Positions 31,689 through 41,502 are shown, counted from the first letter of the stretch. The stretch: 61,916 nucleotides of DNA from Puia dinghuensis (GCA_026225275.1 JAMFSL010000239.1:1-61916), one strand, 5' to 3'. The notes: generated from the letters alone by a model not told the origin. Numbers and translations: made by a program.

Positions 31689-32267
31689 ATGATAGGATCC
31701 ACAGACATCTACCTGCTGGATCAGATCATGAAAAACAGATACGCTCCCGATGACATCATCCTCGATGCAGGCTGCGGACCCGGCAGGAATTTGCACTGGT
31801 TCCTCCAGAATAACATGACCATCTATGGTGTCGACCAGGATGAAAACGCTATCAGCCATTTGCAGCACCGGCACCCGCAGGCAGCAGAAAGATTCCGACA
31901 TGCACCCGTAGAAAAACTCCCCTTTGAAAACGCTTCTTTTGACCACATCATCAGCAGCGCCGTGCTGCATTTCGCGAGAAATACCGCCTCCTTTCATGCT
32001 ATGCTCGCCGAAATGGTGCGGGTTATACAGCCGGGCGGATCCCTCTTCATCCGGATGACCTCCGATATCGGAATAGAAGATAAGGTATACCGGCTGGACG
32101 AGGGCGTCTATCGGATACCCGATGGCTCGACAAGGTTTCTCCTGACCAGATCCCTGCTGGCCGAGCTCATGCAAAAAAATAAGCTATCTTATCTCGAACC
32201 GCTAAAAACAGTCAATGTCAGCGACGTGCGGTGTATGTCTACGTTGCTATTGACAAAGCATTCATAA
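31689..32267 (+). CDS. Class I SAM-dependent methyltransferase
   Basis: About 192 residues from ATG 31689. Motif I is I-L-D-A-G-C-G-P-G-R-N-L, followed by Y-G-V-D-Q-D-E-N-A-I (acidic residue after strand 2), F-D-H-I-I-S-S-A-V-L-H-F-A and I-Q-P-G-G-S-L-F-I-R. The preceding in-frame residues L-N-Y-F-N-S-L-S-D also look family-like, so a TTG start at 31662 is possible. Upstream of that the frame is the permease scar, which cannot belong to the enzyme. The substrate is unknown. GC content falls after this gene. Confidence 0.85.
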   Translation: MIGSTDIYLLDQIMKNRYAPDDIILDAGCGPGRNLHWFLQNNMTIYGVDQDENAISHLQHRHPQAAERFRHAPVEKLPFENASFDHIISSAVLHFARNTASFHAMLAEMVRVIQPGGSLFIRMTSDIGIEDKVYRLDEGVYRIPDGSTRFLLTRSLLAELMQKNKLSYLEPLKTVNVSDVRCMSTLLLTKHS

Positions 32268-32401
32268 TTTATGTTCCTCTTCGTGAAGGCACAATACGGA
32301 TCAAATAGTTTCATTTGGTGAAAATGTTTTTTTCAAAACATCCTCTCCAAGCCTTTACTTATTTTGCCTTTATTATAGAAAGAATTAATTAATTTTGAGC
32401 C

Positions 32402-32569
32402 ATGCCCATCACAAAGAAAAAATATATCAGAAAGTCCAGGAGGCAGCGGACTTTGGATTCTTCCAATGTGGCATTAGTCATGCACACAGTCGAGAAGGAA
32501 ACTTTGTTTCCAGAAAAGCTAAAAAGGGCTAACGAAATACTCAGTAAGACTAAATTCCTCGATTCCTAG
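32402..32569 (+). CDS. Small basic protein, hypothetical
   Basis: A 55-residue ORF: M-P-I-T-K-K-K-Y-I-R-K-S-R-R-Q-R then a milder acidic/amphipathic half with E-K-L-K-R-A-N-E-I-L. It is preceded by an AT-rich leader with ATTAATTAATTTTG just before the ATG. It could be a DNA-binding or ribosome-associated small protein, but nothing specific is recognisable. The coding call rests on the clean start, the composition and the position in a 400-bp gap. Confidence 0.45.
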   Translation: MPITKKKYIRKSRRQRTLDSSNVALVMHTVEKETLFPEKLKRANEILSKTKFLDS

Positions 32570-32652
32570 TAATCCTCCATTAGAATTTTCCTTACGTCTC
32601 CCATCCTATGACCTTTTCTGATTCTTTTTTGGCAGAAAAACTTCAGACCATG

Positions 32653-32685
32653 AAAAAAGCCCCGGTCTGACGATCCGAAGGCTTT
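32653..32685 (-). terminator. Rho-independent terminator of the 49-residue lipoprotein gene
   Basis: Read on the minus strand: AAAGCC (32685-32680), an inner CGG/CCG pairing, GGCTTT (32661-32656) and a run of T residues. It lies 29 bp past the stop codon at 32714. Confidence 0.65.
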
Positions 32686-32713
32686 AAAAAAAATTTACTG
32701 GTAGATGAGATGC

Positions 32714-32863
32714 TTAATTGTAATGGCCCGGAACCCAATGCCGGCCACCATAAGGACCAACGTCATAATGCCCGGGGACCCATCCCGGTCCGCGGCGAAC
32801 GACGCAAGAACCGAGGCTTAATAGTGCAACCAGTACAAATAGTAGAATAGTAAGTTTTTTCAT
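32714..32863 (-). CDS. Tiny lipoprotein with W-V-P-G-H-Y repeats
   Basis: A 49-residue ORF from ATG 32863. Residues 1-20 form a lipoprotein signal with lipobox L-G-S-C (Cys20). The mature peptide is only 30 residues: two W-V-P-G-H-Y units, at about 28-33 and 43-48, separated by a Gly-rich segment. Such W-x-P-G-H-W/Y repeats occur in larger envelope proteins of Gram-negative bacteria. The gene has its own terminator. Its small size means automated annotation may miss it. The role is unknown; envelope stress or metal/cell-wall binding is speculative. Confidence 0.7.
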   Translation of the reverse strand: MKKLTILLFVLVALLSLGSCVVRRGPGWVPGHYDVGPYGGRHWVPGHYN

Positions 32864-32944
32864 AAAAGATGAGCATTGAAATAGTAGATAATTTTAAGTC
32901 CATAAGTCAGACCTCATTCGGTCCGGAAGGATTAACCTCCTCGC

Positions 32945-33211
32945 TTATCTACTTAACGTCCCAATAACATGATTGGCGTTATTCTTTTCTTCTTCGATGT
33001 TTTTAGAATCCAAATTGGTTCCTTGTGATTTCTTGACAGGATTCCATCGCCATATGGCTCTGATGGCAAATGCAATACCGAGCACTAGAATCATCCCTAA
33101 TCCGGGAGTCTGGATTTTTGAATCGACGGCTACCCCATTTCCCAGTGTTAAAAAAAGAAGTGGCAAAGCAAGTATGAAAATAGTCACAACAATTTTAATC
33201 CAGGTCGGCAT
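32945..33211 (-). CDS. Small two-helix membrane protein, hypothetical
   Basis: An 88-residue protein with two membrane helices, at about 5-24 (V-V-T-I-F-I-L-A-L-P-L-L-F-L-T-L) and 38-54 (G-M-I-L-V-L-G-I-A-F-A-I). A W-R-W-N-P motif and a charged, Asn/Glu-rich cytoplasmic tail follow. No family is recognised. It runs in the same direction as the tiny lipoprotein 81 bp downstream, so they could share a transcript. Confidence 0.6.
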   Translation of the reverse strand: MPTWIKIVVTIFILALPLLFLTLGNGVAVDSKIQTPGLGMILVLGIAFAIRAIWRWNPVKKSQGTNLDSKNIEEEKNNANHVIGTLSR

Positions 33212-33317
33212 GCTATACTAATATTGAGTATAGCGAAGCTACGCTTAAAAATCATTTTGCTTTTGCATGGTAAGATGAATATTTTCTATTCCTTTCATTA
33301 AGGAAACAACCCCTTCT

Positions 33318-33530
33318 ATGTACTGGGAAGAACACATAGACAGATTAAACAAATCATACTCCTCCGCTGAATTTTCGGTCCCTTATAGTAATTGGGTTGA
33401 TATCATGAAGAAGATAGAGAATAGCTTTATGATAAAAACCACCTCCCAGTATCATTTTTGCAATTGGGCAGATAGCATAAAAAACAAGATCGAATTATCA
33501 GTATTGGGTAATCATTCCTTTTACCCATGA
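33318..33530 (+). other. Unassigned 70-codon frame, possibly frameshifted
   Basis: ATG 33318 opens M-Y-W-E-E-H-I-D-R-L-N-K-S-Y. Near the end, another frame reads W-V-I-I-P-F-T-H-E-P-T-A-K-H-Y-I-Y-D-C and continues to a stop at about 33600. This could be one gene with a frameshift near 33505, or chance. No family is recognised. Otherwise 33231-33660 holds nothing I can assign. Confidence 0.3.
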
Positions 33531-33664
33531 ACCTACGGCGAAGCATTATATTTATGACTGCAATTTAAGTGCGTTGATAAGACTGGTTCAATCGCATCCA
33601 TAAACGCTTGCCCAAGCGTATCATATCGTCCATCTGTCGAAAAGATCTTTTTTTAGAATCTTAT

Positions 33665-33721
33665 ACATTGAGTAATTTTACTCGAGACATTGAGTAAAGA
33701 GCAAATACTCTTGTAATACTC
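33665..33721 (+). promoter_or_regulatory. Cluster of GAGTA/TACTC operator-like repeats before a two-gene module
   Basis: Contains a perfect dyad GAGTAATTTTACTC (33670-33683), an 11-bp direct repeat ACATTGAGTAA (33665-33675 and 33687-33697, 22 bp apart), a second dyad GAGTA...TACTC (33692-33710) and one more TACTC (33717-33721). The cluster ends 30 bp before the ATG at 33751. Two helical turns between direct repeats suggest cooperative repressor binding, as in autoregulated toxin-antitoxin operons. Confidence 0.6.
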
Positions 33722-33750
33722 TCATTTATAGACCTTTAAAAACCTATTTT

Positions 33751-33903
33751 ATGACAGAAAAAGAAATAGAAGAACAAATAGAGATTATTCGTAAAGCTTC
33801 AGACGAGGCTATGAAATCCAAAGAAAGTGCGCGACAGTTTCTGATTGATGCCGGCATTATTGAAGATGACAATAAACAACAACCAGCCAACCCAACGAAA
33901 TAA
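33751..33903 (+). CDS. Small acidic protein, first gene of a two-gene module (candidate antitoxin)
   Basis: A 50-residue, mostly helical, acidic protein: M-T-E-K-E-I-E-E-Q-I-E-I-I-R-K, then S-K-E-S-A-R-Q-F-L-I-D-A-G-I-I and a polar tail. The S-x-E-S-A-R-x-F-L-x-D-A-G-I core resembles small proteins I recall upstream of toxin-like genes in Bacteroidota. It is followed after 8 bp by the 204-residue gene and preceded by a repeat-rich operator region. Size, order and regulation fit an antitoxin; a direct DNA-binding motif is not evident. Confidence 0.65.
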   Translation: MTEKEIEEQIEIIRKASDEAMKSKESARQFLIDAGIIEDDNKQQPANPTK

Positions 33904-33911
33904 ACTGTTTT

Positions 33912-34526
33912 GTGTCCTACTATCAACCTTTTCAGATCACGGGTTTTCATAGTTGTGATCGGGACCTTGGTATGCGCCTGCTTAGAGGTTCAGATGAACT
34001 ACGACCTAGCGACAATCCCTGGGATTGGCTAGGACCAGGCATTTATTTCTGGGAACAAAACCCTCGGCGGGCGTTGACCTATGCTGTGGAGGGCGCGCAG
34101 AAACAGCAGAAGTTTAGCGGGCAAATCAAAACACCTTTCGTTATCGGAACAATCGTTGAGTTAGGCAAATGTTTGAATCTGATCGAGCCGGGTTCCATCA
34201 ATATTCTCAAAGAGGCGCATACCAGGCTGGTATCCATGTTGCGCGAAAGTGGAGCACAATTACCGGAAAATAAGGGCGCCAACCGACAATTGGATTGCGC
34301 GGTGATTAGATATGTACACGAATCCAATAAAAAATTGGGTGTCCCGGCATATGACACGATACGTAGTCCGTTTCACGAAGGCGGCCCTATCTACGAGGGT
34401 GCTAACTTTACAGACCGTTTGCATATCGAAGTTTGTGTGAGGGATCCGGCCACAATCAAAGGATATTTTCTTCCTCGCCCGGTAGAAAAATTTAACCCCT
34501 ATTTGACCAAGGAATTTAATAACTAA
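33912..34526 (+). CDS. Candidate ADP-ribosyltransferase-fold protein (possible toxin)
   Basis: A 204-residue cytoplasmic protein starting at GTG 33912. Residues that resemble an H-Y-E/Q ADP-ribosyltransferase triad are H13 (G-F-H-S-C-D), Y45 (W-L-G-P-G-I-Y-F-W-E) and E173 (H-I-E-V-C-V-R-D). The block N-P-W-D-W-L-G-P-G-I-Y-F-W-E and L-D-C-A-V-I-R-Y-V-H-E are typical of a widespread family of unassigned function that I recall from several phyla. ART fold and toxin role are inferences from the G-x-Y motif and from the small gene 8 bp upstream. The module is AT-richer than the tricorn gene that follows. Confidence 0.6.
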   Translation: MSYYQPFQITGFHSCDRDLGMRLLRGSDELRPSDNPWDWLGPGIYFWEQNPRRALTYAVEGAQKQQKFSGQIKTPFVIGTIVELGKCLNLIEPGSINILKEAHTRLVSMLRESGAQLPENKGANRQLDCAVIRYVHESNKKLGVPAYDTIRSPFHEGGPIYEGANFTDRLHIEVCVRDPATIKGYFLPRPVEKFNPYLTKEFNN

Positions 34527-34633
34527 GCAGCCGCGTATCCCCATAACACCTCCTCCCATCACGCCGAACTCGCCGAACTCGCCGCCCCGCCGCCGCACGA
34601 CGAAAAAAATCAAATAATTCCATATCTTCAACT

Positions 34634-37600
34634 ATGCTAAAATCACTCCTCCCCCTCCTCATCATTAGCCTGCTGGCCGCACCCGGCTACTCCCAGCACC
34701 CCCTGCTACTGCGCCAACCCGCGATCAACCCCGACGGCTCGCTCGTCGCCTTCTCCTTCCAGGGAGACATCTGGACCGTGCCATCGGCCGGCGGCAAAGC
34801 CACCCGGCTTACCATTCATGATGCCTATGAAGGCCACCCCGTATTCAGCCCCGACGGCAAGCAAATAGCCTTCTCCGCAGCCCGTTACGGCAATAACGAC
34901 ATCTTCGTGATGCCGACAGATGGTGGAACACCCCGGCGGCTGACCTTCCATTCCGCGGAAGACGTCATCTCCAGCTGGACACAACCCGATAAGATCGTCT
35001 TTTCTTCGGCCAGGGAATTCAATCCCATCGAGCGGCCGGCGGAAATACTCGCCATCAACCCCTCCGGCGGCACCGAAGCCCGCATCCTCGACGCCATGGG
35101 CTGGGACCCTATCCTCTCTCCCGACGGGAATTGGATGGCCTTCGTACGCGGAGATATCAATCCAGTCGCCCGCGAAGCGTATAAGGGAAGCTCCATCAGA
35201 GAAGTGTGGTTATACAATATCCGGAAAAAAACATTTCAGAAATTACAAGGTTTCGAAACCAATAATATCCTGCCGCAATGGGGCGCCAATGGCAGCCTCT
35301 ATTTTCTGTCCAGTATCGACGGAGCGTATAACCTCTACCGTTGGCTCCTGGACACCGAAGGGCATGCCGGCAAACCGGAGCGGCTTACCACTTACAAAGA
35401 CGAATCCATCCGGCATTTCGCTATCTCCGCGGACGGATCCTCCATCGTCTTTGAAAAAGACATGCACCTATACACCATGAAGACCGCGACAAAGGAGATC
35501 AAAATACTCGACGTGACGATCAATGCCGATGAGCGGCTGGATGCAACCGAACAAAAGACCCTGACGACAGGTGCGACGGAATATGCCGTTTCGCCGAACG
35601 GTAAGCTGCTGGCCTACTGCGTGAGAGGTGAGATCTTCATCAAAGAGGCAGACAAGGACAAGCCACGGAGCATCGATGTCTCTAATCATGCTTTCCGCGA
35701 TATCCAGCCCGCCTGGCTGAATGATTCCGCGCTCCTCTTTTGCAGCGACCGGTCGGATGGCAACTACGATATATATATGGTGCGATCGTCAGATACCGCC
35801 GAGCATAACATCTTCAACAGTCTAAAACATCAGCTGACCCCGCTGACGAAGACGGCAGGGGATGAATCCAATCCCGTCATCAGTCCCGATGGCAAGAAAA
35901 TAGCCTATATCCGGGGAAGAGGCACGCTGGTGGTGGCCGATATTTCCCCGGCCGGAAAACTATCCGAAGAGAAGATCCTCAGTGATACCTGGGCGGCGCC
36001 CCAGGGAGTCGTCTGGAGCCCAGACAGCAAATGGCTGGCCTATTCACAATCCGATCTGTATTTCAATGACGAAGTGTTCATCCAGGCTGCCGACAATTCA
36101 GGCAAACCCGTCAACGTATCCATGCATCCCCGCGGTGATAGCAATCCTTTCTGGAGTCCCGACGGATCTAAACTGGGTTTCTTGTCGGCCAGAAGCGTCA
36201 GCAGGAGCGTCGATGTATGGTTCGTCTGGTTAAAAAAGGATGACTGGGAAAAGTCCACACAGGACTGGGAAGACCGGGATACGCCTCCCGCCGATAATGC
36301 CGGGCCGTCCAAACCGGGTGCTACACCCAAACGGCCAGTGACCCTCACCATCGACTTCGACAAGATCTACCAGCGGGTAGTCCAGGTCACCAATTTCCCC
36401 GGCGACGAAGACGACCTATCCATTTCAAAAGATGGCGAGACCTTCTATTATACCACGACCAGCAGTACCGCAAAGGGCAGGGATCTCTACAGTATCAAGT
36501 GGAATGGTAAGGACCTGAAAGAACTGACCAAAGGCGGCACGAACCCTTCCCAGGTGACGGCGGACCGCGATGCCAAATATCTTTACTATACAAAAATGGG
36601 CGCATTGGCAAGGATCGATTTGAAATCCGGCACCGCCGAACCATTGCCCTATAGCGCAAAATTAAAGATCGACTATACCGCCGAAAGAGATCAGGTCTTC
36701 GAAGAAGCCTGGCGCACGATCAGAGATGGCTATTACGATCCTCATTTCAATGGCCATGATTGGAACAAACTGCATGACAAGTATAAGGAGCGTTGCGTAT
36801 ATGCCAGCACCAGCAATGATTTCCGGGATATGTTCAACCTGCTACTGGGAGAACTGAATTCCAGCCATGTGGGCTTTACCGCGACAAACCGGGTGATCAC
36901 CCAGAAAGACGTCACGGGAACCATCGGCGCAGAACTCATCCCCACCGACGCAGGCATGAAAGTCAATCATGTCATCCCCGGTACTCCCGCCGACAAAAAA
37001 GCGAGCCGGCTCATCGAGGGCGACATCATTACTGCCGTGAACGGCGAGCCTGTCCGACACGAAGAGAATTTTTATGCCCTGCTCGACGGATCGGCCAATG
37101 ACCGGGTGCTGTTGAGTGTCAAGGGCGCCGATGGCCAGTCGAGGGAAGTTCCTATCAGGCTTAGCGACAATATTGTAAAGCAGCAGTATGAAGAATGGGT
37201 CGAGAACCGACGCAAACTGGTCGATAAATGGTCCAACGGAAGATTGGGCTATATCCATATCCAGGCGATGGACTTTCCCAGCTTTGAAGTAGTGGAAAGA
37301 GAGTTTATGGCCGCCGGTTACGGCAAGGAGGCCCTGGTGATCGACGTGCGGTATAACGGCGGGGGCAGCACAACCGACTACCTCATGACCATCCTCGATT
37401 ATAAACAGCATGCCTATACGATCCCTCGGGGAGCAAGCGAAGACCTGGAAAAAGATAAGCTGAAATTCCGCCCCTACTATCCCATCGGCGAAAGACTCGT
37501 CTATGCCGCCTGGACGAAGCCGTCTATCGCGCTCTGTAATGAAGGCAGTTATTCCAATGCGGAGATCTTCGCACATGCCTATCAAACACTGGGGATCGGA

Positions 37601-37849
37601 AAGCTCGTAGGCGTTCCTACCAATGGGTCCGTCATTTCCACGGGAGGCAAGACCCTGATGGACGGCTCCTTTGTACGCCTTCCCGGCCGGGGATGGTATG
37701 TGAAAGGCACGGACAAAAATGAGGAACTGGGGCCTGCGATCCCGGATATCATAGTGGCTAATCAACCGGACTGGCTGGCGAAGGGAACCGACGACCAGTT
37801 GAAAGCCGCCGTCAACGAGTTGCTGAAAGAGGTTGATGCGGGGAAATAA
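34634..37849 (+). CDS. Tricorn-type S41 peptidase
   Basis: A 1071-residue secreted or periplasmic protease. Signal peptide (about 1-20), then WD40/PD40-like propellers (about 25-560; repeated S-P-D-G-K and F-S-P-D units), a tricorn C1 domain, a PDZ domain (about 765-850) and the S41 core. The likely catalytic residues by tricorn layout are H745 in N-S-S-H-V-G-F, S974 in N-E-G-S-Y-S-N-A-E and a Glu in K-N-E-E-L-G-P. G-G-G-S-T-T-D-Y forms the oxyanion-side loop. It degrades peptides to short products. The next gene begins 85 bp downstream on the same strand and also encodes a propeller protein, so they may be co-expressed. Confidence 0.93.
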   Translation: MLKSLLPLLIISLLAAPGYSQHPLLLRQPAINPDGSLVAFSFQGDIWTVPSAGGKATRLTIHDAYEGHPVFSPDGKQIAFSAARYGNNDIFVMPTDGGTPRRLTFHSAEDVISSWTQPDKIVFSSAREFNPIERPAEILAINPSGGTEARILDAMGWDPILSPDGNWMAFVRGDINPVAREAYKGSSIREVWLYNIRKKTFQKLQGFETNNILPQWGANGSLYFLSSIDGAYNLYRWLLDTEGHAGKPERLTTYKDESIRHFAISADGSSIVFEKDMHLYTMKTATKEIKILDVTINADERLDATEQKTLTTGATEYAVSPNGKLLAYCVRGEIFIKEADKDKPRSIDVSNHAFRDIQPAWLNDSALLFCSDRSDGNYDIYMVRSSDTAEHNIFNSLKHQLTPLTKTAGDESNPVISPDGKKIAYIRGRGTLVVADISPAGKLSEEKILSDTWAAPQGVVWSPDSKWLAYSQSDLYFNDEVFIQAADNSGKPVNVSMHPRGDSNPFWSPDGSKLGFLSARSVSRSVDVWFVWLKKDDWEKSTQDWEDRDTPPADNAGPSKPGATPKRPVTLTIDFDKIYQRVVQVTNFPGDEDDLSISKDGETFYYTTTSSTAKGRDLYSIKWNGKDLKELTKGGTNPSQVTADRDAKYLYYTKMGALARIDLKSGTAEPLPYSAKLKIDYTAERDQVFEEAWRTIRDGYYDPHFNGHDWNKLHDKYKERCVYASTSNDFRDMFNLLLGELNSSHVGFTATNRVITQKDVTGTIGAELIPTDAGMKVNHVIPGTPADKKASRLIEGDIITAVNGEPVRHEENFYALLDGSANDRVLLSVKGADGQSREVPIRLSDNIVKQQYEEWVENRRKLVDKWSNGRLGYIHIQAMDFPSFEVVEREFMAAGYGKEALVIDVRYNGGGSTTDYLMTILDYKQHAYTIPRGASEDLEKDKLKFRPYYPIGERLVYAAWTKPSIALCNEGSYSNAEIFAHAYQTLGIGKLVGVPTNGSVISTGGKTLMDGSFVRLPGRGWYVKGTDKNEELGPAIPDIIVANQPDWLAKGTDDQLKAAVNELLKEVDAGK

Positions 37850-37933
37850 ATGTGGCCCGGCAACCGCGCAATGGGAAAACCGTTTCAGGTTCTTCATTTT
37901 ATTCCTTACATTCAGGGACTTAAATTCTACTGC

Positions 37934-40900
37934 ATGAGAAGTCCTTCCAGCTTATTACTAAGCATTCTTCTTTTACATTCCTTTTTCTCATTTTCGCAGA
38001 AACAGAAAAAGCCTGGCGAATCCAAACCACACCCTCAAGCTAGCTATGATTCAATATTTCATGGATTGAAGTGGCGGAATATCGGCCCGTTTCGCGGGGG
38101 GAGGGCAAATGCCATTACCGGTGTGATTGGCCAAGACCAGGTTTACTATGCCGGATACACAGGTGGCGGCGTATGGAAAACGGAGGATGGCGCCTTACAC
38201 TGGAAGAACATTTCGGATGGCTTTTTCAAAGTGGGCTCCATCGGCACGGTCAGCGTGTCAGAGTCCGATCCCAATATTGTGTATGTGGGATCAGGTGAGC
38301 ATGCCGTACGTGGCGTAATGACATCTTATGGCGATGGGGTTTATAAGTCAACCGATGCAGGCAAGACATGGAAAAATATGGGCTTGGTACAGAGTCGCCA
38401 TATTTCCAATATCCTGATCCATCCCACTAACCCTGATATTGTTTACGTAGGCGCACAGGGTACCGTGCATGGCCCTAACAGTGAAAGAGGTGTGTATAAA
38501 TCAACTGATGGCGGGCTCACCTGGAAAAGGGTTTTATTTGTGGATGAAAATACCGGGGTCAGCAGCATGTCCATGGATATGAAGAATCCTCGCATCTTAT
38601 ATGCTGCCACCTGGCAACACAGGCGCTATCCATGGACGGTGGAGAGCGGGGGACCGGGTTGCGCCATCTGGAAAAGCACCGATGCCGGGGAGACCTGGAC
38701 CAAGATCGTCACTGGCTTACCGGCGCAGATGGGAAAAATTGGTGTATCCGTTTCCAGGGCCAATCCTAACCGGGTATTTGCCATTGTGGAAGCAGAAAGA
38801 TCGAAAGCCGGCTTATACCGTTCAGACAATGGCGGCAAAAGCTGGGAACTAACCTGCAATGACCATCTCATTACTGCCCGTGCCTGGTATTATATGAAAG
38901 TATATGCCGATCCCAAAAACGAGAATGTCGTGTATGTGCTCAATGCCCCTCTAACAAAGTCCATTGATGGAGGAAAAACATTTTTCGATACACATGTCGA
39001 ACATGGAGATACGCATGATCTTTGGATCAATCCCAATGATCCGCAACAAATAGGGCTGGCAGATGATGGCGGTGGCTCTGTCACTTATAACAACGGAAAA
39101 AGCTGGAGCAGTTTAATGAACCAGCCCACGGCTCAGATTTATAGAATCAATGTAGACAATCGTTTCCCTTACTGGGTATATGGTGGACAGCAGGATAATA
39201 CCTCTGTGATGGTTGCGAGCAGGAATAATTCTTCTGGTTTAACGGAACGGGATTGGCTGATCGGCCCCGGTTGTGAGAGCGCGTATATTGCTTTCGATCC
39301 CGACAATCCCACTGCCTACTACGGTGGGTGCTATCAGGGCTTTATTGAAGTGATGGATGCGAAAACAAGAGAAATAAAAGACGTGCAGGCTTATCCCTCG
39401 TTAAATATGGGAGAGGAGCCAAAGAAAATGAAGTACCGTTTTAATTGGAATACCCCAATTATAGTTTCTCCGCATGACCCTACTATAATGTACCAGGGCG
39501 CCAATGTCTTATTGAAAACAACCAATGGGGGTATAAGTTGGGATGTGATCAGCCCCGACCTTACCAGGAACGATACTTCAAAACAAGGTCCGGGGGGCAG
39601 ACCTTTTATCAACGAAGGGGCGGGTGGTGAAAACTACAACACCATATATTATATCATGGAATCCTCCCTGGAAAAAGGGGTAATTTGGACAGGTTCCGAT
39701 TGTGGTTTAGTGTATCTCACAAGGGATGGCGGCAAAAACTGGGTCAATGTGACGCCTGCAGGCTTACAGGAATGCCTGATCCAGTCCATTGAATTATCGC
39801 CGCACGATAAAGCTACAGCCTATATTTCGGCAACCCGCTATAAATTCAACGATTATACGTCCTACACGTTTAAGACCACAGACTATGGCAAGACATGGAC
39901 AAGAATTGACAACGGCATAGACACTGATGATTATATCAGGGTAATAAGGGAAGACCCCAAGACAAAGGATCTGTTATATGCAGGAAGTGAGCGGGGGTTT
40001 TACATATCATATGATGGAGGCTCCAATTGGAATAAAATGCAATTGAATTTGCCGGTAGTACCGGTAACGGATCTAGCCATCCATGGAAACGACCTGATAG
40101 CTGCGACAGCCGGTCGTGCTTTCTGGATTTTAGATGATATCGGTGCCCTGCAACAATCCCGGGAACTGCTTGCCCATCCCGGAATTAAATTATTTACGCC
40201 CAAACCGTCCTACCATTTCAGGGGAGCCTCTTACAGCGCTGACCCGGACAATAGTCCTGCCACCACGGGTACAAATCCCCTGCAGGGAGTGATACTGGAC
40301 TACTATTTAACGGAGAAAGCTGATACTAGCCTGGTAAAGCTGGAGATACTGGATGTGAATGATAAACTGATAAGAACGTATACCAACAAAAAGGATGAAG
40401 ACGTTAAACCTCATCCCGGCGGACCGCCGCCGGTCGTTTTAATTCCTTCGGAAAAAGGGTTGAACCGTTTTGCCTGGGATCTGAGAGGAGAAAATATCAC
40501 ACCCGATATTCCGGGATTGTATGTTCTCGCGGGGTACGACGGTTACTTATCAGCCCCAGGCAAATACAAGGCCAGGCTAAGTTACAAGGGAACTACTGTT
40601 GAAACAACTATGGATGTATTACAGGATCCAAATTTAAAAGTCACCAATTCCGAATGGAATGAACAGCAACAGTACCTGCTACGGATCAGCAAAGACCTGA
40701 GCGATATCTATAATACCATAAACCATATGCGTACCGTAAAAAAACAGCTTGAAGGATACAATGAACTTATGAAAGATATAAAGGAAGACAAAGAGCTGTT
40801 GGACAAAGGAAAAGAGCTTATAAAAAAAACAGACCAATGGGAAAGCAACCTGATAGAAACAAGGCAAACTACGCCGCAGGATTTAGTCAACTATCACGGA

Positions 40901-41116
40901 AAGCTAAATGCGGAATTTTCAAATTTAAAAACCCTGGCTGATGTCCACGACCCAACGATTACCAAAGGGCTGAAAGACCGACTGGCAGATCTGGAAAAAG
41001 AATGGGCCGGATATAAAGCCATTTACGAAAACGATTTGAAAAAGGAAGTAGACGATTATAATAATTTATTTAAAACTAAAAAATTACCTGCGATAGAGGT
41101 CGACGCAGGAAAATAG
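37934..41116 (+). CDS. Secreted sortilin/VPS10-like beta-propeller protein (BNR-repeat family)
   Basis: About 1060 residues from ATG 37934, which precedes a clean signal peptide ([16 protein letters not shown]); the frame is open upstream to 37850. The bulk is BNR/Asp-box propeller: many S-x-D-x-G-x-T/S-W units such as S-T-D-A-G-K-T-W. The start [11 protein letters not shown] and the helical, Lys-rich end (about 930-1050) match large Bacteroidota proteins usually labelled glycosyl hydrolase or VPS10-domain protein, with no proven activity. Codon and base use is AT-richer than the tricorn gene before it. It probably binds peptides or glycans at the cell surface. Confidence 0.82.
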   Translation: MRSPSSLLLSILLLHSFFSFSQKQKKPGESKPHPQASYDSIFHGLKWRNIGPFRGGRANAITGVIGQDQVYYAGYTGGGVWKTEDGALHWKNISDGFFKVGSIGTVSVSESDPNIVYVGSGEHAVRGVMTSYGDGVYKSTDAGKTWKNMGLVQSRHISNILIHPTNPDIVYVGAQGTVHGPNSERGVYKSTDGGLTWKRVLFVDENTGVSSMSMDMKNPRILYAATWQHRRYPWTVESGGPGCAIWKSTDAGETWTKIVTGLPAQMGKIGVSVSRANPNRVFAIVEAERSKAGLYRSDNGGKSWELTCNDHLITARAWYYMKVYADPKNENVVYVLNAPLTKSIDGGKTFFDTHVEHGDTHDLWINPNDPQQIGLADDGGGSVTYNNGKSWSSLMNQPTAQIYRINVDNRFPYWVYGGQQDNTSVMVASRNNSSGLTERDWLIGPGCESAYIAFDPDNPTAYYGGCYQGFIEVMDAKTREIKDVQAYPSLNMGEEPKKMKYRFNWNTPIIVSPHDPTIMYQGANVLLKTTNGGISWDVISPDLTRNDTSKQGPGGRPFINEGAGGENYNTIYYIMESSLEKGVIWTGSDCGLVYLTRDGGKNWVNVTPAGLQECLIQSIELSPHDKATAYISATRYKFNDYTSYTFKTTDYGKTWTRIDNGIDTDDYIRVIREDPKTKDLLYAGSERGFYISYDGGSNWNKMQLNLPVVPVTDLAIHGNDLIAATAGRAFWILDDIGALQQSRELLAHPGIKLFTPKPSYHFRGASYSADPDNSPATTGTNPLQGVILDYYLTEKADTSLVKLEILDVNDKLIRTYTNKKDEDVKPHPGGPPPVVLIPSEKGLNRFAWDLRGENITPDIPGLYVLAGYDGYLSAPGKYKARLSYKGTTVETTMDVLQDPNLKVTNSEWNEQQQYLLRISKDLSDIYNTINHMRTVKKQLEGYNELMKDIKEDKELLDKGKELIKKTDQWESNLIETRQTTPQDLVNYHGKLNAEFSNLKTLADVHDPTITKGLKDRLADLEKEWAGYKAIYENDLKKEVDDYNNLFKTKKLPAIEVDAGK

Positions 41117-41502
41117 ACGCGGCCGGCAACCGGCACTTCCAGACAAGGTACGCACCGTGTGGCCCAAAAATCGACCAGCACATACTTGTCCCGAAAATCC
41201 GCTAGCGAAACATTCCTGCCCGCAGTATCGGTAAGGTAAAAGCAGGTGCAACAGACCCGATCGCCCCGGCATGCAGCCCCGTTATCCTTGCCCCAATTTC
41301 GACACCCTCGGCGGTCTTTCCAATAATTGATGAAAGTGTCCTGTACGATATCCTTGACAGGCGAGGCGTCCGAGAGGACTTTTTCAGCGAACCGGCATAA
41401 GACCGGGAAATAAATTTTCATCAGTGCCTCCAGAGCCGCCGGATCCCTTTGAGAAAGTCTCGCTAAAAGTTCGTCTTTATTAACCGGTTGCATCAAGTTC
41501 AC
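41056..41502 (-). pseudogene. Chimera: ECF sigma-factor start joined to a TlpA-type thioredoxin fragment
   Basis: One open frame of 148 codons. Residues 1-66 are region 2 of an ECF sigma factor (L-E-A-L-M-K-I-Y-F-P-V-L-C-R-F-A, then V-Q-D-T-F-I-N-Y-W). After a meaningless junction (G-C-R-N-W-G-K-D-N-G) comes a TlpA/ResA-like piece: L-T-D-T-A-G-R-N-V-S-L-A-D-F-R and Y-V-L-V-D-F-W-A-T-R-C-V-P-C. The rest of both proteins is missing, and the frame ends inside the antisense of the neighbouring gene. It is best read as a deletion scar uniting two neighbouring genes, not a designed fusion. Confidence 0.82.

Noticed and set aside
36842-37897. 351-codon minus-strand frame opposite the tricorn gene
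   Set aside because: It is antisense to the conserved PDZ and S41 regions, has no recognisable motif, and no start or promoter features.
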